NCBI RefSeq assembly: GCF_003688995.1
Contig: NZ_PENI01000020.1
Location: 62,001-126,000 of the forward strand
DNA length: 64,000 bases
DNA from: Streptomyces shenzhenensis
GTDB lineage: Bacteria > Actinomycetota > Actinomycetes > Streptomycetales > Streptomycetaceae
Reading direction: 5' to 3'
Of this stretch, positions 62,191-64,000 are shown in pieces. How positions within the stretch are numbered: the first letter of the stretch is position 1; each line of letters starts with the position of its first letter. A program made the position numbers and the translations under genes. Under the pieces are notes generated by a model. That model worked only from the letters and a program-made list of their open reading frames with translations. It was not told where the DNA came from and did no database searches.

Positions 62191-62512
62191 CGTCACTCTC
62201 TCCCCGGCCCCTCGCGGTGGCCGTGTCGCTTCCGCGCCGCGGAACCGGTGTGCCGCGGCGGCGTGCACGCTCCCTGCCGTTGCCCGCGCCCTCCGTGGGT
62301 CACCCGCCGCGGCCGCGGCGCCGCCCGGCGGTACACCGCCGCGAGAATGCCTGGTCTGCCGTTTCCCACCCGTTTCCAGGCGATTGACGCCGGGTGTCCG
62401 CGAGCCGCACGGTATGTGCTCACGCCCGTACGCCATGTGATCGAGCCTGTCCGGCGGAGCAGACTAGTCGGACCTGGACGATGCGGCCACCCCTGGCGTA
62501 TGGATGGGGGTC
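62191..62512. other. 320-bp divergent promoter region, nothing distinct
   Basis: Lies between the VOC gene and the sulfurtransferase gene. No gene, repeat or clear motif seen. TAGTCG near 62465 is a weak -10 candidate. Confidence 0.4.
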
Positions 62513-63364
62513 ATGGAAGCCATCATCACCGCATCCCGACTCGCGCACGACCTGACCGCGGACGGCCCGCCCGTGCTGCTCGACGTCCGCTGGCAGCTCA
62601 GTGTGCCCGCGGCGGGCGGCGCGCCGGCGTTCGACGGCCGGGCCGAGTACGCGGCCGGGCACATCCCCGGCGCGGTCTTCGTCGACCTCGACAAAGAGCT
62701 GGCCTCGGCCCCGGGGGAGCACGGCCGGCACCCCCTGCCCGATCTGGCCGAGTTCGGCGCCGCGATGCGCCGGGCGGGCGTGTCGGCGGGTCGGCCGGTC
62801 GTCGTGTACGACGGCGGCCAGGGCTGGGCGGCGGCCCGCGCCTGGTGGCTGCTGCGCTGGACGGGTCACCCGAACGTGAGCGTCCTGGACGGTGGACTTG
62901 CCGCCTGGGAGGGCCCGCTGTCGACCGGCACCGCCGAGCCGGCCGAGGGCGACTTCCGTCCGGTGCCGCGAAGGACGGGGCTGCTCGACGCGGCCGGGGC
63001 CGCCGCGCTGGCCCGTTCCGGGGTGCTGCTCGACGCCCGCGCGGGGGAGCGGTACCGGGGCGACGTGGAGCCGATCGATCCCGTCGGCGGGCACATCCCG
63101 GGTGCCGTGTCGGCGCCGACGAACGAGAATGTCGGGCCGGACGGGCGGTTCCTGTCCGCGGACGCGCTCAAGGCGCGGTTCGCCGCCCTCGGCGCCTCGG
63201 ACGGGACGCGGGTCGGCGTGTACTGCGGCTCCGGCGTCTCGGCGGCCCATCAGGTGCTGGCCCTCGCGGTCGCGGGCGTCCCGGCGGAGCTGTATGTGGG
63301 CTCGTGGTCCGAGTGGTCGGCGGATCCGTCCCGGCCGGTCGCCGTGGGTCCCGAGCCGCAGTGA
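62513..63364 (+). CDS. Thiosulfate/3-mercaptopyruvate sulfurtransferase (two rhodanese domains)
   Basis: A 283-residue enzyme with two rhodanese repeats. The first (about 1-130) has LLDVRWQL and EYAAGHIPGAVFVDLD without the catalytic cysteine. The second (about 155-275) has Cys238 in VYCGSGVSA, which carries the persulfide; the loop CGSGV(S/T)A is typical. ATG 62513 gives the usual N-terminus; an in-frame ATG lies three codons upstream. Roles are sulfur transfer and cyanide detoxification. Confidence 0.9.
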   Translation: MEAIITASRLAHDLTADGPPVLLDVRWQLSVPAAGGAPAFDGRAEYAAGHIPGAVFVDLDKELASAPGEHGRHPLPDLAEFGAAMRRAGVSAGRPVVVYDGGQGWAAARAWWLLRWTGHPNVSVLDGGLAAWEGPLSTGTAEPAEGDFRPVPRRTGLLDAAGAAALARSGVLLDARAGERYRGDVEPIDPVGGHIPGAVSAPTNENVGPDGRFLSADALKARFAALGASDGTRVGVYCGSGVSAAHQVLALAVAGVPAELYVGSWSEWSADPSRPVAVGPEPQ

Positions 63365-63401
63365 CGGCCCGAGGGGGCCCGCGGTGACAGCCCGAGGGGG
63401 G
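63361..63401. repeat. 24-bp-spaced direct repeat over the stop codon
   Basis: GTGACGGCCCGAGGGGG (63361) and GTGACAGCCCGAGGGGG (63385) differ at one base. The first contains the sulfurtransferase stop. Confidence 0.7.
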
Positions 63402-63423
63402 GGCTCGGAAGTCCGAGCCCCCC
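63398..63423. terminator. Bidirectional hairpin between sulfurtransferase gene and sepH
   Basis: GGGGGGCTCGGA pairs with TCCGAGCCCCCC across a very short loop, 21 bp before the sepH stop on the opposite strand. Confidence 0.7.
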
Positions 63424-63443
63424 TCATGGGTCGTACGGGCCTG

Positions 63444-64000
63444 TTACTCCTGCTTCTTGCGGCGCGTGCCGAAGACGATCTCGTCCCAGCTGGGGACGGC
63501 CGCCCGGCGGCCCGGGCGGACGCCGTCGGCCTCGGCCTGGCGGTCGGTGGCCCCGATGAGACGGTCGCGATGGCTGCCGACCGAGCGCGGCATGAGGACG
63601 TCCGCGTAGGCGGAACCGGCCGAGGCCGCCGGGGCGGGTGGCTCCTCCGCGGCGGGTTCGGCGACGGGCTCCTCCGCGGGCTCAGCCGTCGGGCGTTCCG
63701 GCACCACCATGTCGCCCCGGAAGCTCGGTACCGCCTCCAGCAGGCTGGTCAGCGAGTCACGCTCGCCCGCGCTCTCCTCGGCGGGCTCGGGCGCCGGGCC
63801 CGGCAGGCTCGGCCGCTCCCGGTCGTGGGAGCGGTCCAGCGCGCGGTCGCGCGGCAGGCGGGCGATGCGCGGCACGAACGGAAAGCTCGGCTCCGGTACG
63901 GCGAGGTCGTCGGACTCGCCGATCAGCGAGCGCGCCTCCTCGTCGACGGCCTGGACGAGCCGCCGGGGAGGGTCGTACGTCCAGCTCGCCGAGTGCGGTT
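63444..64000 (-). CDS. sepH: Septation protein SepH, C-terminal part (start outside window)
   Basis: Minus-strand frame open to the window edge; 185 C-terminal residues are seen. They include SWTYDPPRRLVQAVDEEARSLIGESDD, a long Pro/Glu/Ala-rich low-complexity region and the ending VPSWDEIVFGTRRKKQE. These are features of DUF3071/SepH, which binds FtsZ and helps Z-ring assembly during sporulation and vegetative septation in Streptomyces. The N-terminal DUF3071/helix-turn-helix domain lies beyond the right edge, so the name rests on the tail and on gene order. Confidence 0.82.
   Translation of the reverse strand, partial: PHSASWTYDPPRRLVQAVDEEARSLIGESDDLAVPEPSFPFVPRIARLPRDRALDRSHDRERPSLPGPAPEPAEESAGERDSLTSLLEAVPSFRGDMVVPERPTAEPAEEPVAEPAAEEPPAPAASAGSAYADVLMPRSVGSHRDRLIGATDRQAEADGVRPGRRAAVPSWDEIVFGTRRKKQE

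Noticed and set aside
1..64000. CRISPR arrays, insertion sequences, prophage or biosynthetic megasynthase genes
   Set aside because: No regularly spaced identical repeats, transposase, integrase or modular synthase sequence was seen anywhere in the window.

Overview
This is high-GC actinobacterial chromosome, almost certainly core Streptomyces. The evidence is GTG starts, strong GC bias at third codon positions, SD-less genes with a -10 element directly upstream, and developmental genes (a WhiH-type regulator beside hrdB, a SepH-type septation protein at the right edge). From memory, the gene order follows the S. coelicolor SCO5801-SCO5855 stretch. There are no complete insertion sequences, phage genes, rRNA operons or CRISPR arrays.

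Layout. 1-1.8 kb: tail of a siderophore-type acetyltransferase, then a decayed transporter fragment and a tandem repeat. 1.8-8.8 kb: DNA repair and dNTP supply, with a DinG-type helicase convergent with lexA (SOS box upstream), then nrdR-nrdJ behind a pair of NrdR boxes. 9-12 kb: TerD-family protein, DUF4937-type protein, histidine phosphatase and ADP-ribosylglycohydrolase. 12.3-14.7 kb: MFS drug exporter and TetR regulator, divergent over two matching operators. 14.8-21.2 kb: rnhB, two hypotheticals, a RecQ-phosphoribosyltransferase fusion and a DUF4192 protein. 21.8-28 kb: NUDIX-winged-helix regulator, an unusual ABC ATPase-membrane fusion, whiH and hrdB. 28-35 kb: secreted trypsin-like protease, DUF7455 protein, topoisomerase IV parE, a DUF1453 membrane protein with a two-component pair, and a DUF485/acetate-type symporter pair. 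36.9-43 kb: two paralogous CitB-type response regulators flank a NitT/TauT-type ABC importer, one of them coupled to a CitA/DcuS-type kinase. 43-46 kb: iron-box-controlled sucraseferredoxin-like gene, a decayed citrate-synthase-like gene, a small protein and a DUF6082 protein. 46.3-54.3 kb: CobW GTPase, parC, an M16 peptidase pair, and an M23 cell-wall peptidase under a ydaO-type (c-di-AMP) riboswitch. 54.5-64 kb: GntR regulator, HPr, acyl-CoA-synthetase/GNAT protein acetyltransferase, DUF5998 protein, AP-superfamily phosphodiesterase, thymidine kinase, VOC protein, two-domain sulfurtransferase and the C-terminal part of sepH.

Together these genes cover DNA maintenance (dinG, lexA, nrdRJ, rnhB, recQ, parE, parC, tdk), developmental transcription (whiH, hrdB), and cell wall and septation (M23 peptidase, sepH). 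I do not see a clearly new multi-gene defence or biosynthetic system. The most interesting items are the two-regulator ABC island, the ABC fusion lacking catalytic residues, the NUDIX regulator with its putative operator, the citrate-synthase pseudogene beside an iron box, and the riboswitch.
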